A stretch of 64,000 bases of DNA from Paramoeba atlantica (taxonomy: Eukaryota > Discosea): the NCBI GenBank assembly GCA_977017575.1, contig CDRNVI010000040.1, positions 744,001-808,000 on the forward strand, given 5' to 3'. A model generated the notes under the pieces. The model was not told where the DNA came from. It did not search any database and saw nothing but the letters and a program-made list of their open reading frames with translations. Position 1 is the stretch's first letter. Each line of letters opens with the position of its first letter. This document shows positions 46,256-55,850 of the stretch, in pieces. The position numbers and the translations under genes were made by a program.

Positions 46256-46631
46256 CAGCGATCAGGAGCGCCTTCAAGGCCCATACCCAACTCCGCTCCC
46301 CTGGAGGACCGACCCGGAACCGCCGAACTGAACCAGGCTCCACTAAGCGCAGCCGCTAAATTGCAAGCTGCTTACGCAAATGAGGTTGAAACACAGCCTA
46401 CACGATACAACGCGTTGGACGTCCGTCCCGGTAGCTACGGTTGAGTAGCCGTGCTCGAAGCCGCCTGGGAAGGGGGTAGCAAGACGATGAAAGTCGGCGA
46501 CCTGAGACTCTACCCTAACGGTTGGCGCTGCCGAGCCCTCCGTGTCTTCTTCTTCTTCTTCTTCTTTTTCCTCTTCTTCTTCTGCTTCTGCTTCTTCTTC
46601 TTCTTCTTCTTCTTCTTCTTCTTCTTCTTCT

Positions 46632-46677
<46 letters not shown>

Positions 46678-46708
46678 TCTCTTCTTCTTCTTCTTCTTCA
46701 TCTTCTCA
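46256..46708 (+). mobile_element. SINE-2 copy T3, 5' truncated, with CTT tail and TSD
   Basis: Starts inside the body (GCGATCAGGAGCGCCTTCAA) and ends in about 160 bp of CTT repeats (46543-46703). TCTCGGTGATTACAA is duplicated at 46241-46255 and 46709-46723. The A/B-box head is missing. Poly-Ser, Leu and Phe ORFs here are translations of the tail. Confidence 0.92.
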
Positions 46709-46723
46709 TCTCGGTGATTACAA

Positions 46724-47008
46724 GGGGTGCTCCTTTTACAAATGCAGAAAATGCTTCAGGGTGTTCACACTCTGATGTTACTGAAATTCTACAACTTGGA
46801 CAAGATCGCCCCACATGGCGGAAGAAACTTGAAAAACTACAGGTGGAGCTGGAACCACGGCCTTCTTACACAAAGTCTTGTTCTCCTGCTTGGGAAAAAT
46901 GTATTAAAAATATATTGGAGAACAAGGACTATCAAACTCTACAGTACGTGGAAGAAAGTAGCACCCCTTTTCCCATAAGCGACTCGGAAACACACTTATA
47001 TACGGATG
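46724..47008 (+). pseudogene. LINE H: linker before RNase H
   Basis: GAPFTNAENASGCSHSDVTE, ILQLGQDRPTWRKKLEKLQV, LEPRPSYTKSCSPAWEKCIK and LQYVEESSTPFPISDSETHL then YTD, where SINE S8 enters. LINE H is 5' truncated here and continues at 47235. Confidence 0.82.
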
Positions 47009-47234
47009 CCGGGTAACCAGCTCCCTTACCCGGCTTACACCTCTTGGGTGGGCCGTGTTGACGTACAATTCGTCGACGCAGCGTGTTGGCAACAGCACGT
47101 TGGTGCGGTCTTGGACAAGCGGAAACTGGTAGAGGACGTCGGCCTCTGAACTTCCAAATCTGTCTGTGAAGGGTCTGGCTTGCCAGTGACCATCCGGCAC
47201 AATCCGGAATGATTTGGATTTTTTTTGGATTTGG
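47009..47234 (+). mobile_element. SINE-1 copy S8, 5' truncated, with 11-bp TSD
   Basis: SINE-1 from GGGTAACCAGCTCCCTTACC to the GATTTGGATT tail, without its head. ATATACGGATG is duplicated at 46998-47008 and 47235-47245, splitting the YTDG motif of the LINE H RNase H. Confidence 0.92.
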
Positions 47235-48198
47235 ATATACGGATGGGTCGCTCATTCCTGGTACAAAGAAACAACTCCAAGGATGCGGCATAGTAATAAT
47301 ACGAAACAACGAACGTACATTATTCTACGGGACAAGACCTCCGGAAAAATTCTGTGATTCCATACAATCTATAGAGGCATATGCTGTTGTCGAGGCAATT
47401 TCTCTGGCTAGCAACTACGAGGGAGATGTAATACTTCACACGGATTCAGAGTACATATGGGATTTCTTCCACGAAACTGTGCATCGGTACCGGCTCATTG
47501 GGTTCCACTCATTCAAAGGGGGCGAAGCAATGCGATCCCTTCAAAACGCTTACTACAGTACAAAACATACTAAAAAATTCTACTGTATCAAGGTCAAATC
47601 ACACAATGAAAATATGTACAACGATACCGCAGATTATTTAGCCAAAAAGGCGTGCAAGCTGGAAGGAAATGAACTAGCTATAAAATACTACGGGGATATA
47701 TTGCACGGCAATGCAAAGAGGAAATCAGAGCAAAATAATACCTCAAGATTTCTTAAAACTCAGAGGACTAGAAAAGGCACAAACCAAAGAGCAGTACCTG
47801 TATCTACGGGGCCCCCTTTGTCGGAAAACTCAAAAGATTCACGTTCAACGAAACAACCCAAACAGAGCATTCGAATAAATGAAAAGAGGACGAAATCTCC
47901 CATACGCAAAGCTTCTTTACATAAGAAGACAAAGGGTATCAACTTAATTTCCAGCCCCCCACAGATAACCAATTCGAACGTAAGCATTGAGGTGAAACGA
48001 AATAAACCGAAAATGAAGCGTCTAAAAGGTACAAGTTTGGACTTATCATCATCCCAGACAAAGAGTGAACTAGAAAATGAAAAGGAGTCACAAAAGCGAG
48101 TGAAAAGGACATCAAAGAAAAAACCTTGTTTTACAGCTAAAGGGAAAGACAAGAGTATAATTGATGTAAAAAAGCATGGAAATAAGCGGGAGAATTAG
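47209..48198 (+). CDS. LINE H: RNase H and basic tail
   Basis: The ORF starts in SINE sequence; LINE H begins at GYTDGSLIPGTKKQL. RNase H: YTDGS (Asp), SIEAYAVVEAISLA (Glu), HTDSEYIWDFFHE (Asp) and SHNENMYNDTADYLAKKA (Asp), all intact. It then reads without a break into a Lys/Arg/Ser-rich tail of about 165 residues (EGNELAIKYYGDILHGNAKR to KKHGNKREN). This shows the tail is part of the same protein in the family, unlike LINE F where a TAA intervenes. Closest to LINE F and I. Confidence 0.85.
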   Translation: MIWIFFGFGYTDGSLIPGTKKQLQGCGIVIIRNNERTLFYGTRPPEKFCDSIQSIEAYAVVEAISLASNYEGDVILHTDSEYIWDFFHETVHRYRLIGFHSFKGGEAMRSLQNAYYSTKHTKKFYCIKVKSHNENMYNDTADYLAKKACKLEGNELAIKYYGDILHGNAKRKSEQNNTSRFLKTQRTRKGTNQRAVPVSTGPPLSENSKDSRSTKQPKQSIRINEKRTKSPIRKASLHKKTKGINLISSPPQITNSNVSIEVKRNKPKMKRLKGTSLDLSSSQTKSELENEKESQKRVKRTSKKKPCFTAKGKDKSIIDVKKHGNKREN

Positions 48199-48519
48199 CC
48201 TTACATTAACTTTCCGATTTGAGAGATGCTATTGGAGCCTATGCTTCTGTTATATTTAAGTTAATTACCATCAGATTTGGTGAATTAAAGAATTACGTTC
48301 GCTGACGTGATTGCGACGGTGAGTTGTCTTATAGTGTTCAAAAGCTAAGTACTAATGGTTCATAGAGATCGATTGATTAGGAGGCTTGAAATTGAAAGTC
48401 TGTTTGTTTTTGAAAAATTTTCTGTAAGTGTGTTCTGTGTTGATGTTTTGAAAGTGGAAATATTTAGGGGAAATTTTTGAATCCTTTAACTGGGCTAACA
48501 TCTCAGTGTTGGTTGGTTG
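48199..48519. other. LINE H 3' flank, no gene seen
   Basis: No supportable gene. It probably contains the LINE H 3' UTR. The GTTGGTTGGTTGTT stretch at 48505-48525 resembles a LINE 3' tail. Confidence 0.35.
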
Positions 48520-48985
48520 TTGTTCCCATAATGGGAACACATAATGAGAAGGCTGATGCGCTGGCCATTTCAGGAACACGCAAGACTCTTCATACCTCAG
48601 AACCAAAGAGGAGAAAAAAGACGCCAGGTGTAGTGCCAGCTCGAACTCTGAGCTCACAAAAAGTGCAAACATCGATTTTGTCTGTGAGACTAAAACGTTG
48701 TCTGTGGCTAAGCGATGTGCGGTTGAGGATGGTACACCGCCTCTCAAGGTAGGTAGCGTGTACGTTCCGTGGAACTCTCTTCGGAAGAGAATGAGTACTT
48801 AGGTTCCAGTAATACTCATAAAGTCAAAAAGAAGCAGCATAAAGGGACCAAAAAAGAACTTGAACAGGTAATGGAAGAATCTGGGGGGGATGAAACTACT
48901 AAGGATCCAAAGTTGTTACAACGTAAGAAAAGGTTGTTTTCTAAACTGGTTTTAATAACCAGTGTTTTAGGATAGGATTTAGGAT
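48520..48985 (+). pseudogene. LINE G-type C-terminal tail and 3' end, second copy
   Basis: The plus strand repeats the LINE G end: HNEKADALAISGTRKTLHTS, EPKRRKKTPGVVPARTLSSQ, RCAVEDGTPPLK, SSNTHKVKKKQHKGTKKELE and SKLVLITSVLG with stop, then AGGATAGGATTTAGGATAG. It starts at HNGNT, so it is 5' truncated. Not interrupted by a SINE, unlike the 37 kb copy. Confidence 0.8.
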
Positions 48986-49570
48986 AGTGCAGCTGCAGTG
49001 GCACGTGAAAGAGTAAGGGACTACAGTGTAGCTGCAGTGGCACGTGAGAGAGTAAGTGTACTGCCATGTGAGGCAGTGAACGCAGTATAGATGCAGTGGC
49101 GCGTGAGAGAGTAAGAGCAGTGCCACGTGAGGCAGTGGTTGCACACTGATGCAGTGCAGCTGCAGTGGGACTTAGTAAGTGTATTGCCATGTGAGGCAGT
49201 GAACGCAGTGTAGGTGCAGTGGCACGTGCAAGAGTAAGTGCACTGCCACTTGAGTTGGAGCGTGAATGCTGTTGGGCTGCGCATGAAACACCCACAGTGT
49301 ACACCCGCAGTGTAGATGTCTACACCCGCAGTGTAGGTGCAGTGGCACGTGCAAGAGTAAGTGCACTGCCACTTGAGTTGGAGCGTGAATGCTGTTGGGC
49401 TGCACATGAAACACCCACATGAGAGACCGAAAGTTCTCGGTTCGCCACGAGTGGCTACACCGGTGTTCCATTTAGAGAGCGTTGTGGAATCGCCATGTTG
49501 TGGAAGGGTGGCCATGTTGTGGAATCGCCATGTTGCTGGCCATGTTGCGGAAGGGTGGTCAGCTGGTTTA
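48986..49570. repeat. composite satellite fragment, inverted
   Basis: About six CACGTG/CTGCAG units in the opposite orientation to copies 1 and 2 (48985-49240), then two copies of a ~100-bp unit containing GTTGGGCTGC and ATGAAACACCCACA (49207-49305, 49330-49425) and a few GGCCATGTTGTGGAAGGGTG units (49490-49565). Confidence 0.8.
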
Positions 49571-49573
49571 TAG

Positions 49574-49870
49574 AAACCCAGATTGAAAGGGGCGAGGGAG
49601 ATGCCAAGCAACAGCGTGGAAGATTCCCACTGAAAAGAAATGGTATCTCCCTGCACGAAGTTTGTCTCCGAGCTAGCCCGCGCAAAGGCTTTACTCGTGC
49701 GGAGTAAAGTAACTCGGGGGGGATACCTCTGAGACCCAAACCTGATGGAAAGTACGTTTAAACTGTGCTAAAGGTTGCAATAAAAGGGGCAGCGTATCAT
49801 TCTGTTCCTGAAAAGCCAGTTATCTTAGCAGGGAACACAGCAGTATCTCCCTCGCCCATTTCGATCTGGT
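49574..49870. mobile_element. MITE M3
   Basis: Left CCCAGATTGAAAGGGGCGAG and GGGAGATGCCAAGCAACAGC; right CAGTATCTCCCTCGCCCATT. The left half matches M1/M4, while the right half is different sequence, so it is a rearranged copy. Confidence 0.75.
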
Positions 49871-50030
49871 TTATTAGAAGAGGGTTAGCTACGGTTGGGT
49901 AGCCGTGCTCGGGCCGCAAGGCGTCGAGTGCCGTCTTGGAGGGGGGTAGCAACATGACGAAGGTCGGCGACCTGAGACTCTACCCTAACGGTTGGCGCTT
50001 CAGAGCCCTCCGTATCTTCTTCTTCTTGTG
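49871..50030 (+). mobile_element. SINE-2 fragment T4
   Basis: 3' part only: GGTAGCCGTGCTCGGGCCGC to GGCGCTTCAGAGCCCTCCGT and a short CTTCTTCTT tail. Confidence 0.8.
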
Positions 50031-50283
50031 ACGAATCATCGTCCTTGATTTGTAGATCTGTGATCTGACTCACTTGAGATGTTTGCCAGGAAATTCATTA
50101 CACGGTTGATACTGATCCATGGGAAAAAACCCAGAGACACCTTCACTCTTGCATCCTAATGAATTTATTCCGGGCCCATCTCAAGAGCAACCAGGAAGAA
50201 GATAGGAAACCCAGAATATTGAAAACGCTGGCGTTAGCCGCGCTGAGCCCAACTCATTGTCCCAAGGAAAGTCTGCCGCGCTC
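50031..50283. other. unassigned sequence left of LINE F copy
   Basis: About 250 bp. A short plus frame reads PETPSLLHPNEFIPGPSQEQ; no family recognised. It ends with GCTCCGAAAGT at the LINE F copy border. Confidence 0.3.
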
Positions 50284-50603
50284 CGAAAGTAACCAACCAA
50301 CCAACGAACCATCACTGGGATAATAAATTAATATGTCCCAGTTGAAAGCTTCACAATTTTCTCCTACCCATAAATCACTTTGGCGGTGTCCACAAAACTA
50401 ACATATTCACCAGAAGCTTTTCAAAAACATCTTGCAACAACTTCCATGTATCCTAATCATTCGAGGTGGACGGCGTTCCAGTACTTAGTCAAAGAATTGT
50501 GATATGAAATCGACTTTTCATTTTCAGCACAAACGGTTTACCTAATAAAACATTTTCACGCGAAACAACAGCATACCACCTTATCACACTATCCCTCACC
50601 TGT

Positions 50604-51155
50604 TCAGAAAATGCGATCAAGGGGGGTATGAGGGGGGTACCATTTCTTTGGTGTTCGTAATACGTTCTTAGTTCGCGATCTATCGTCTTTCCCCTGACGC
50701 TTTTCTGTCTTTTTGACGCAGTTCTCTCTTTTACTGGGTGTTTTTTGACGTGACCCCTTTGTTTCCAGACTTTCATAGCTTGGCTCATCATTCTCCTGGT
50801 ATAACTGATTACTCCTCTTTCTTTGCGGAGCTCTAAATTTAACCCGATCACTAATAACAATACGTGCTACGTGAGGCAACTGTTGATTTGACTCAATGTA
50901 TTTTAGCCTTTTTGTGTTGTTGGACTGTACGCGTTCTTGTGATCTTGTGCGTTTCGTTTCCGTTTCTATCTCTGTATGTTTGCCTTTGCTAACTGTCCTA
51001 CTTTTTGGCAATATTTTTACGTGCTCACCATGGGTGCATATTTGGCTAGAGGTTACCGATTTAAGTTTGCGCTGCATTTTGCTGCCATTAGAATCACCAT
51101 TGGTATGGTTTTTGCGCTTGTCTTCTGCATGAGGAATCTCGCCGTAGAATCTCAA
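50604..51155 (-). CDS. LINE F copy: basic C-terminal tail
   Basis: Protein identical to that at 31294-31845, including the preceding in-frame TAA. Retained intact in the truncated copy. Confidence 0.7.
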   Translation of the reverse strand: MRFYGEIPHAEDKRKNHTNGDSNGSKMQRKLKSVTSSQICTHGEHVKILPKSRTVSKGKHTEIETETKRTRSQERVQSNNTKRLKYIESNQQLPHVARIVISDRVKFRAPQRKRSNQLYQENDEPSYESLETKGSRQKTPSKRENCVKKTEKRQGKDDRSRTKNVLRTPKKWYPPHTPLDRIF

Positions 51156-51161
51156 GGCCTT

Positions 51162-51542
51162 TTATCCCTTGCTTATTTTACTTGCTTGTTTAGCCACCCA
51201 GTCTGCCATATAATTATGTGGATTTTCGTTATGCGCTTTAACTTTTACGCAGTAGAAGCGCTTTGTCCCTCTTAGCGAAATATATGTTTCTTGCAATTTC
51301 TGAAGTATAGCGCCTCCCTCAAACGATTTAAATCCTATGAATCTGAACCTATGGATAGCTCCATGAAAGAAATCCCAAACATACTCAGAGTCCGTGTGCA
51401 AAATGACATCTCCATCGTAGGACAATGCGATGAGAAGAGCCTCGTGCGCGGCAAAGGATTCTATTTCTTGAATAGATTGAGAGAATTCATGAGGAGGTTT
51501 TAACCCAAGAGATATAGAGGGCTCGCGGCGGCGTAGGCAGAC
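51162..51542 (-). CDS. LINE F copy: C-terminal half of RNase H
   Basis: HTDSEYVWDFFHGAIHRF and KVKAHNENPHNYMADWVAKQ are identical to LINE F. The first two acidic residues are lost through 5' truncation, so it cannot be a working RNase H. Confidence 0.8.
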   Translation of the reverse strand, partial: VCLRRREPSISLGLKPPHEFSQSIQEIESFAAHEALLIALSYDGDVILHTDSEYVWDFFHGAIHRFRFIGFKSFEGGAILQKLQETYISLRGTKRFYCVKVKAHNENPHNYMADWVAKQASKISKG

Positions 51543-51917
51543 GAACCACGGGCTCCGAAAGTGCCCGGCCCAGGGATGTTCATGGCGCAGTCCGTCGCAT
51601 GCCAGATCCTGGCAAGCCTTCTATAACCATGTCGCCTGCACGGTAACAGCATCCCTAATGAATGGTGGTACAGAGAAGGGCGTTTTCTATGCACCTGCAT
51701 GCGGGCGCCACTACGACAACCACAAACGATCATCGCACACACACAGCTCCAAAGGAACGAAAACCGTCGCGGTCCTTTCTCCCGAACTTCTTACTCCAAC
51801 CAACGAAGTGAGCACCGCACCAATACCAGAGAACACCAACTTTGAGCTCCCACCTCTTCCTTCTGTCTGCTCTCTTCAGCTGAGTACGTGCAAAGTCGTG
51901 CCTTACGGGTGGCCGCC
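51543..51917 (+). other. possible N-terminal coding region of an RLE-type LINE
   Basis: The plus frame from 51658 gives MNGGTEKGVFYAPACGRHYD, NHKRSSHTHSS and a Pro/Thr-rich stretch (VLSPELLTPTNEVSTAPIPE). A Cys and spaced His hint at a C2H2-like finger such as RLE LINEs have near the N-terminus, but only one Cys is clear. The location upstream of RLE-type RT supports the idea weakly. The frame ends at the GCACATT array. Confidence 0.35.
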
Positions 51918-52165
51918 CGCACATTTATAATGCATACTAAGCGGCACATTTATAATGCATATAGCACATTCAGATGCATATTAGCACATTCACATGCATA
52001 TGGCACATTCAGGTGCATATAGCACATACAAATGCATATTTACTGCACATTGATAATGCATACTAAGCGGCACATTCACATGCATAACAGCACATTCACA
52101 TGCATAACAGCACATTCAAATGCATATAGCACATTCGCATGCATATAGCATATTCACATGCATAT
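51918..52165. repeat. GCACATT minisatellite, copy 3 (largest)
   Basis: About twelve units of 16-24 bp: GCACATT followed by TATAATGCATA, CACATGCATA or CAGATGCATA. More diverged than copies 1 and 2. Confidence 0.88.
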
Positions 52166-52229
52166 TTCTCAATTTTAGTGTAGATATTATTGGCTCATTG
52201 GCCCGGCCGACCCATCCGTGCGTCCGGCC

Positions 52230-52725
52230 TCTCATTTCCCCCAAAACAACTACCGCCTTCCCCCTATTTATCAGGGGTCGCTCGCGCGACGCAGATCCTC
52301 TGCCGGCACTATGGGCTTACGCCCAGAGCACCTACAGGGCCCAGAGCACCTACAGGCACCTACAGAGCACCTACAGGCAGCACTGCTCGTACACGGAAGT
52401 GACTTTCTCCGATCCCTCACAAAGCTAAAATCGCCTCCTAGCTGGGAACACCCAGAGCTGGGTACTTCAGAGCACCCTCTGAAGTACAGGCGCACTTTGC
52501 AGGGGCGCGTTTATGCGCCCTATCAGAGGGCGAAAATGATGTTCGTCCGATCGCTGCCGGTGAAACCCTTCGGCGATTAGCGAGCAAAGCCGTATGCAAC
52601 GCAATCCGACCCAAAGCGAGCGAGCTCTTTGAAGGCAAGCAGTACGGAGTGGCAGCGCCATCCGGGGCCGAAAGAGTCATTCACATGTGTCGCCTGGCCA
52701 TGTCGTCAGGAAACTCGCCCATAGC
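52230..52725 (+). pseudogene. RLE-type LINE L: RT fragment
   Basis: GTMGLRPEHLQ, a repeated EHLQ segment, then in another frame ARLCALSEGENDVRPIAAGE, TLRRLASKAVCNAIRPKASE and QYGVAAPSGAERVIHMCRLA. These are the motifs of RT from RLE-type LINEs (RPIA.GE, then Q.GV..P.GAE..H). Two frame changes. It ends at about 52725, where sequence of element M begins. GC-rich like 56279-57369, which may be the same element's 3' half. Confidence 0.72.
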
Positions 52726-52884
52726 TCCCGACCACGGATTTGAGCTCCCGACCACGTTCTTCGGAAAATCTCGGATTGGGGTAAAGGAACGACGTGTGCA
52801 GTACGGTGGTGTTTTCGAAACTCTCAGAATCGAATCTACGAATCGATTGGTGAAGTTGTTTCCAGAAAACTGCGAAAGAAAGCG
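52726..52884. other. junction between RLE LINE L and M
   Basis: A short direct repeat GAGCTCCCGACCACG/GCTCCCGACCACG (52718-52755) lies at the presumed insertion border. No gene. Confidence 0.35.
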
Positions 52885-53850
52885 TTGAACATCAAAATTT
52901 CGTACCATCCAGCCCCTGACGAAGCCGGGCCCTCTGGAAATCTTTATCTTCCCCAGTCGACGAAAATCAAGGTTTTCGGCATCCGAGCAACTCATCTAAG
53001 CCGTGTTCCAGATTGTGAAGTTTCAACGACGATATGCGCGTCAGAAGATGCGGACGACACAGATCACGGGTGTGACCTAGAGCCTTTGCCTTCTTTCTCC
53101 CAGATCGATCCGACGTTTTCTGTGCATGTGGTAGCTATTTTCCGTTCGATTATAAGAGACTATCCGAGACTTAAACTATCCTCAGAAAAAGATAAATTAT
53201 GGCAAAAATTCCTCAACGCCCCACGAGACTCACTAGTAAGCGTGCGGAAAGCTATCCAAAGACGGGACAGCATCCCGCATAGCCATAAGAGCGCCAATGC
53301 CAAGGAAAATTTATTTTTATCCAAAGAGGAGGTAAAGGAGCTCGAAGTTGACCGCCGCTCAATACGCAACTCAATACGCAACTCAATACTCTCCATGCAG
53401 CTCGTGCAGGAAATTTAAGTAAAGCAACCAGAGTCCTGGACAACGTTTCTGTAGACTCCCAACTCAGTGTGGACGAAAAAGTGCGAAAATTGAAAGACCT
53501 TCATCCCACAGGTGATCCACCACCTGCGTCATCAGTAGAATACCCACGGGCTGGCGTAATCGAGATGGGCGAGGTTCGCTCAGCGGTAAACAAACTCGCG
53601 CATGGAGAACCCCAGGCCCAACGGGATTGAGCGAAAACATCCTCCGCTTACTGGCTGATGACGTGGAATGTTGTTCAGGTTTGTGCCACATGATTAGAGA
53701 TGTCATCAACGGAGAAATAAGCACATCAGTTCGCAACCGTCTGACACGTTGTAGAATCATCGCCTTAGAAAAGCCGAATAACGGGGTAAGACCGATAGCG
53801 ATGGGTGACACAATGCTCAAAATATCTTATCTTATCTTATATGACTGATA
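52885..53850 (+). pseudogene. RLE-type LINE M: N-terminal part and RT fingers
   Basis: First ORF (52885-53418): a basic-acidic region with HVVAIFRSIIRDYPRL and KEDL-like linker. Then in other frames LSKATRVLDNVSVDSQLSVD, EKVRKLKDLHPTGDPPP, GLSENILRLLADDVECCSGL and RLTRCRIIALEKPNNGVRPI with AMGDTMLKISYL. This is the RLE-type RT start. Frameshifts near 53410 and 53620. Confidence 0.72.
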
Positions 53851-54170
53851 AATCGGTTGAAACACTGAATATATTCATACTCTCATAAAACACTCAAATT
53901 GAAAGAGAAGACGCATTTGACCTTACTTATCAGTTATCGCTCTACTATTCTACACCATCTTTTGCGTCCTCAGAGCATTCCTGCTCAGGTGACGGGCATA
54001 TTTTCCTTCGATCTACTTTGCGAGACGAACTTCGTCGCTAGTTTCTATTTTCTTCCGTCTGCTACTCCGCGATACTTCCTCGGTCCGCTCGGGTTTCGTA
54101 GGTCTGGCGTTGTTAGCTTTCGCTTGTTCGTTTGAAAGCTCAAAATAAGTGGCTCAATCCTGCTGCAACG
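53851..54170. other. insertion inside RLE LINE M
   Basis: About 320 bp separates RPIAMGDTMLKISYL from FHPMQRGVLEKNACEGIVHE, which should be about 30 residues apart. The insert has CTTATC repeats at its start and no recognisable gene. Confidence 0.5.
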
Positions 54171-54426
54171 TCATGAAGACTCGTTGAAAAGGTTCTTCCA
54201 CCCTATGCAACGTGGTGTCTTAGAAAAAAATGCATGTGAAGGAATCGTTCACGAGCTTCTTGATGACTACAGCAACGGGCACACTATTCTTTCGGTAGAT
54301 TACACCAACGCATATAACACTGCACAGCTCTCAGCAATTGCTCAATCCCTGCAGGCGCACAAAGTTTTCAAGCCGTTTATGCGCATGTTTTATTGCGAAT
54401 ACGGAAATCCCTCGGACCATGGGTGA
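54171..54426 (+). pseudogene. RLE-type LINE M: RT motif A
   Basis: FHPMQRGVLEKNACEGIVHE and ILSVDYTNAYNTAQLSAIAQ (motif A with NAYN, typical of RLE LINEs), then MFYCEYGNPSDHG, which a deletion joins to sequence past YADD. Confidence 0.75.
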
Positions 54427-55534
54427 CGTTACATTGTCCTCAAAAAATCGCATCTCACTGGAAGCCGCGTTCTTACATCTCAGAGAGCTATCCACTGACC
54501 TTGGCCTGCACATAAATTATTCAAAATCAGAATGGTTCAACGCTGAGAGCAGTAAGAATCGGAACAGCCATCCTGATGCTCTTCGCTCCCTAGGCGTCAC
54601 GCATTCTGACAAGACAATCAAAATCCTTGGAGCCCACATCGGGGATCACCAAGAGGTCAGCTCACTTCTGGTCAAAAAACTAAAGAAGCCCCAATGCCTG
54701 TTCCGTAGGCTTCGTCGAATGGGGCCCAGCAACATTTCACTGGCTGTACTGCAACGCTGTGCGCTCCCACGTCATGATTATCACCTGAGTGTACACCGTC
54801 CAGAAGACTCGCTTCTTATGGCCCAAAAATTTGATGAACAAGTTAATGATATTGTGTCGCACTGGTTCTTTGCTGATCCTATCTCTGATCAATCCTATTT
54901 GCTGATCAAGCTATCGTCACTCCCACAACACCTAGGAGGACTTGGTTTGACACCGTCAACATTAAGACATCGTTTCTTTTTCGACACCGCGCGCAAATCG
55001 ATTGATGAGCGAACACTATCCAATAAAGCTCCGGTAGTTTTGCGCAAATCGAAAGGAGGCATTCCCGATGATAATGGAAGCTCAAGCCGCACAGCCAAGC
55101 ATCAGACAGCCAGAATTCAAGCACCAAAAGCTATGAAGACAGAACAAAAACTATTAGCCACCGAGTTACGTAAGGATAGCAGAATAGACTCCATACTAAA
55201 ACGCAGAACGACTGCCTTTCGACATCTTCCTTCAACTAGCGGATACGTTAATCCTTACCTTTTCAGATACGCTATCATGTTTAGATTAGGCATCAAACCG
55301 CCTTCGTTGCCGGATCAAGTGAGTTGCCCTGGATGCGCTGCTCAGATAAAATCAGAGGAAATCCTTCACCACATTGTGGGTTGTACAAAGTGTTCTGGAA
55401 TGAACGCTACACGAAAACACTCATCTCTAGTGCGCTTTCTAGCCGAACTTTGCTCAAAAGCAGGCCTCCAGTCCGTCATAGAACCTCGCACTTATTCATC
55501 CTTCTATCAAGTGCAAGGCACACGTCTCCGCTGA
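54427..55534 (+). CDS. RLE-type LINE M: RT C-terminus and zinc knuckle
   Basis: The ORF from 54338 is informative from here: KNRISLEAAFLHLRELSTDL, GLHINYSKSEWF (after YADD in RT), GAHIGDHQEVSSLL, LSSLPQHLGGLGLTPSTLRH (thumb, GGLGL) and the CCHC-like finger CPGCAAQIKSEEILHHIVGC. RT motifs B and C with YADD are missing through the deletion at 54426. It ends in a frameshift near 55510; the RLE nuclease follows in another frame. Confidence 0.82.
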
Positions 55535-55850
55535 TGCGATTGATAACCATCCGTGCCGCGCACGAAGAATAAGGTCAGGCCCCGACCTCGGAATTATGTG
55601 GCCCCATACGGGTGAAGTACTTTACGACCTCACAGTTGTCCGCACCGGTAGCCCGAGCTATCGAAAAATGACAGAAGCTCAGCTCCTGCAAAATGCTATT
55701 GAGAGAAAGCAGAAGAAATACGTTGAGAAGAGGGGATTGATGAAGACTTTTTTCGCTGCATCTCCATGACAGAAGGCGGTTTCTTACACAGCCATACGAA
55801 AAATCTCCTTTCCTGTCTAGCAAAGAAAGCCGAACTTTAAGTCCCTGAAG
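55505..55850 (+). pseudogene. RLE-type LINE M: restriction-like endonuclease
   Basis: The frame HVSADAIDNHPCRARRIRSG, PDLGIMWPHTGEVLYDLTVV, then AQLLQNAIERKQKKYVEKRG fits the PD-(D/E)xK nuclease of RLE LINEs (PD, then D, then K). After one more frame change EDFFRCISMTEGGFLHSHTK and LLSCLAKKAEL end the protein. The nuclease makes the target nick in this class. Confidence 0.75.

Larger units (their letters stand above)
50284..51542 (-). mobile_element. LINE F, second copy, 5' truncated, near-identical
   Basis: 1.26 kb of the LINE F 3' end: RNase H from SLGLKPPHEF, then the TAA after SKG, the basic tail, 3' UTR and GGTTGGTTGGTT tail. I saw only a handful of differences from 30975-32235 (e.g. 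ATTTCT/TTTTCT, AATCTT/AAGCTT). It is truncated at 51542. GCTCCGAAAGT occurs at the left border and again at 51550-51560, a possible duplication. This looks like recent target-primed insertion with 5' truncation. Confidence 0.92.
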
